A stretch of DNA of 64,000 nucleotides from Nitrospirota bacterium. Lineage in GTDB: Bacteria > JACPQY01. The stretch lies in assembly GCA_016180645.1 (NCBI GenBank), contig JACPAV010000004.1, positions 95,544-159,543 of the forward strand, read 5' to 3'. The position numbers and the translations under genes were made by a program. Below, one piece after another: positions 62,288-64,000 of the stretch (its first letter is position 1; every line of letters starts with the position of its first letter). The notes beneath the pieces are model-generated. The model saw only the letters and a list, made by a program, of their open reading frames with translations. It was not told where the DNA came from and made no database searches.

Positions 62288-62545
62288 ATGCGCACGACGA
62301 TCCGGCTCGACGACGACCTGCACTGCCAAGCCAAAGCATACGCCGCGAAGCACGGCCTCACGCTGACCTCACTTATCGCAAACGCCCTCCGCGAGATGAT
62401 GGCCAATCGCGGGAATCCTGAGCCGCGGATGCGCACCCATCTGCCAGTTTTCCGGGGCGGCGGGCTCATGCCGGGTGTGGATTTGGACGACAATGCCGCT
62501 CTTCTGGATCTTATGGAAGGCCGCGGTGCCCCGCTTCGACGCTGA
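62288..62545 (+). CDS. vapB: Orphan VapB-type antitoxin
   Basis: The protein has 85 residues. MRTTIRLDDDLHCQAKAYAAKHGLTLTSLIANALREMM is a ribbon-helix-helix domain. LPVFRGGGLMPGVDLDDNAALLDLMEG is the conserved VapB tail that contacts the PIN toxin. The expected vapC gene, normally overlapping the stop, is absent. Instead the lipoprotein gene starts within its last codons, so a deletion or insertion has removed the toxin. Confidence 0.82.
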   Translation: MRTTIRLDDDLHCQAKAYAAKHGLTLTSLIANALREMMANRGNPEPRMRTHLPVFRGGGLMPGVDLDDNAALLDLMEGRGAPLRR

Positions 62546-63821
62546 GGCCGCCGGCTCCCCCTTTCGCGCTGCACGAAGCGCAATCCCCGGGGCCGTAATC
62601 GCTCTCCTGATCGCCTCCTGCGGAGGAACCTCGCGGCCCGCGGAGCTTAAGGCCGCCGAGTGCGGAGACAGTGCCGCACCCGGTTCAGTCGCCGCCCTGC
62701 CTCGGTGGCCGTACGTGCAGTGGGTCACCGAGACGGGCGCCGTCGTCGCCTGGGGAACCGGAATAGATACGAAACAGGGGCAACTTCGCTACGGGCGGGA
62801 TACGTCCTATGTATCGGCGGTCGACGCCGATGTTAAGCTGCTCTCCATCGGCGAGGGATCGACTCTCCACCTCTTCAGCGCGTCGCTCTCCGATCTCGAA
62901 CCCAATACAGAATACTGCTATCAAGTGCGCGCGGCCGGCGCGGAACTCGCCGGGGGATTGAAGTTCCACACCGCGCCCAAGGAGATGAATGCAACCGTCC
63001 GCTTTCTTGTCATGGGCGACTACGGCAGCGGCTCCCTCCCGCAGGTCATGGTGCGCGATCAGATGCTGGACTACCTGGACCGCACCGACCTCATTCTTAC
63101 CACCGGAGACAACGCCTACTCCGCCGGAGCGTACGTGGAATTCCAAAAGAAAGTGTTCGAAATCTATCCCTCGCTCTTCGCGCGAATTCCCGTGTTCCCC
63201 TCCATCGGCAATCACGATTTCGCGTCGTCCGCCGCCCAGCCCTACCTGGATAATTTCTTTCTCCCTGAAAACGCGTGGCGCGAGACGGACCGGGAACGTT
63301 ACTACTCGTTTGACTGGGGGCCGCTCCACGTCACGGTCCTCGACAGCGAATACGCCCTCTATGGGATCCGGGACGAGGAGACCGACGACATGGTGGATTG
63401 GCTGGAGGCCGATCTCTCAACCACGAATCGGCCTTGGAAAATAGTCACGTTTCACCAGCCCGGCCATACGAACAACCCCAAGCGAAGCCCGAATCCCATC
63501 GTCGTCTTGAAGATTGTTCCCGTTCTGGAGAAGTTCCGCGTGCCGCTCGTGCTCTCGGGGCATGAGCACTTCTACGAGCGGTTCCATCCCATTCTGAAAG
63601 GGCAACGCGCCACAACCTCCGAGGGTGGCGTGACGTATCTGACCTCAGGTGGAGGCGGTGCGTCTCTCTACGACATCAATCTGGGAACAGATCCTCTCCA
63701 GGCCTTCGGAATGAAAATCCACCATTTTCTCGCCGGCGGAGCTGACGACTGCACCCTTTCCGCCCGCGCGATCGACTTCACCGGCCAGGAAATCGACCGC
63801 TTCTCGCTCACCCGTTGCTAG
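62526..63821 (+). CDS. Purple-acid-phosphatase-like metallophosphoesterase lipoprotein
   Basis: The protein is 431 residues from the GTG at 62526, which provides a signal ending LLIASC; starts upstream would be inside vapB. It has an N-terminal fibronectin-like domain (SDLEPNTEYCYQVRAAG). The metal-binding motifs follow: VMGDYGSGS, TTGDNAYSAGAY, SIGNHDF, TFHQPGH and LSGHEHFYERF. These correspond to the GDxG, GDNxY, GNHD, H and GHxHxYER set of purple acid phosphatases. It is probably a surface-anchored phosphatase for phosphate scavenging. Translation may depend on the vapB promoter, a likely product of rearrangement. Confidence 0.88.
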   Translation: MPRFDAEAAGSPFRAARSAIPGAVIALLIASCGGTSRPAELKAAECGDSAAPGSVAALPRWPYVQWVTETGAVVAWGTGIDTKQGQLRYGRDTSYVSAVDADVKLLSIGEGSTLHLFSASLSDLEPNTEYCYQVRAAGAELAGGLKFHTAPKEMNATVRFLVMGDYGSGSLPQVMVRDQMLDYLDRTDLILTTGDNAYSAGAYVEFQKKVFEIYPSLFARIPVFPSIGNHDFASSAAQPYLDNFFLPENAWRETDRERYYSFDWGPLHVTVLDSEYALYGIRDEETDDMVDWLEADLSTTNRPWKIVTFHQPGHTNNPKRSPNPIVVLKIVPVLEKFRVPLVLSGHEHFYERFHPILKGQRATTSEGGVTYLTSGGGGASLYDINLGTDPLQAFGMKIHHFLAGGADDCTLSARAIDFTGQEIDRFSLTRC

Positions 63822-64000
63822 CCGTTGGCCAGAGGGTCGATGAAGCGGCGCTTGATCTCGGCGAGGTCATCTTTTGTGGCGCGGTGGTACCAGACGTTGT
63901 CCGGCATGATGGCGATATTCGGACCGAGGGCGCACTGGCCGAGGCACATGACGCGGGAGACGCGCAGCCGCCCTTTCAGGCCCTTCGATTTGGCGTAGGC
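63818..64000 (-). CDS. 2Fe-2S ferredoxin-like (thioredoxin-fold) protein, partial
   Basis: The frame is open from the right edge and ends at TAG (63818-63820), giving the last 60 residues: RVSRVMCLGQCALGPNIAIMPDNVWYHRATKDDLAEI. The C-x3-C in CLGQC followed by a proline-rich segment and W-Y is the second half of the NuoE-like or stand-alone 2Fe-2S ferredoxin domain. The first Cys pair lies outside the window. It converges with the phosphatase gene, overlapping it by 4 bases. Confidence 0.8.
   Translation of the reverse strand, partial: AYAKSKGLKGRLRVSRVMCLGQCALGPNIAIMPDNVWYHRATKDDLAEIKRRFIDPLANG

Overview
The window looks like a piece of chromosome from a GC-rich, Gram-negative bacterium, probably a poorly studied environmental lineage. 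The Gram-negative call rests on a lipid A/Kdo block (LPLAT, WaaA, LpxK, LpxL-like), LPS-type glycosyltransferases and an O-antigen ligase, predicted outer-membrane beta-barrels, and about 13 predicted lipoproteins. I do not assign a phylum. No phage, plasmid replication module, insertion sequence with a transposase, CRISPR array or tRNA was found.

Layout. 1-13.1 kb: a VapBC pair, a RecB/Cas4-like nuclease, a five-repeat lamin-tail lipoprotein followed by a thermonuclease lipoprotein, two small paralogous Cys-rich lipoproteins, beta-propeller lipoproteins, a PIN/RHH pair and a PEGA/barrel lipoprotein. 13.4-16.9 kb: a 23S rRNA gene on the minus strand, standing alone (no 16S, tRNA or 5S beside it) with its own promoter, boxA-like leader and processing stem. 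16.9-24 kb: an operon for a 1189-residue Ig-like surface protein with a CFI-box C-terminus, a PorV-like barrel protein and a membrane adenylate/guanylate cyclase. 24-26.6 kb: an MNT-type nucleotidyltransferase with a stub of a partner, and a hybrid histidine kinase. 26.8-37.8 kb: lipid A/Kdo synthesis (with a -1 frameshift site in the first gene), then LPS glycosylation genes including an O-antigen ligase carrying a 12-G tract. 38-40.8 kb: an ABC-2 exporter with an MBL-fold hydrolase. 41-45.7 kb: toxin-antitoxin genes and a three-gene envelope cluster divergent from a small Xre regulator. 45.7-54.9 kb: a SWIM-SNF2 helicase, a GH99-like lipoprotein and an imuB-dnaE2 mutagenesis cassette. 55-58.1 kb: a scrapyard of toxin-antitoxin genes, a truncated type III restriction subunit and a zeta-toxin stub. 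58.2-64 kb: an esterase-like lipoprotein, a DUF72 protein, lexA, an orphan VapB, a purple-acid-phosphatase-like lipoprotein and the end of a 2Fe-2S ferredoxin-like gene.

How the parts work together. LexA and the imuB-dnaE2 cassette share a palindrome (CATAC-N4-GTATG) in their promoter regions, so this is probably the local SOS box. Both imuB and dnaE2 carry palindromic repeat elements inside their coding sequence without loss of frame, and relatives of these elements lie elsewhere in the window. Several promoters place a -10 hexamer 6-7 bases before the start codon, which suggests that leaderless mRNAs are common here. About ten toxin-antitoxin loci, intact or decayed, are scattered through the 64 kb.
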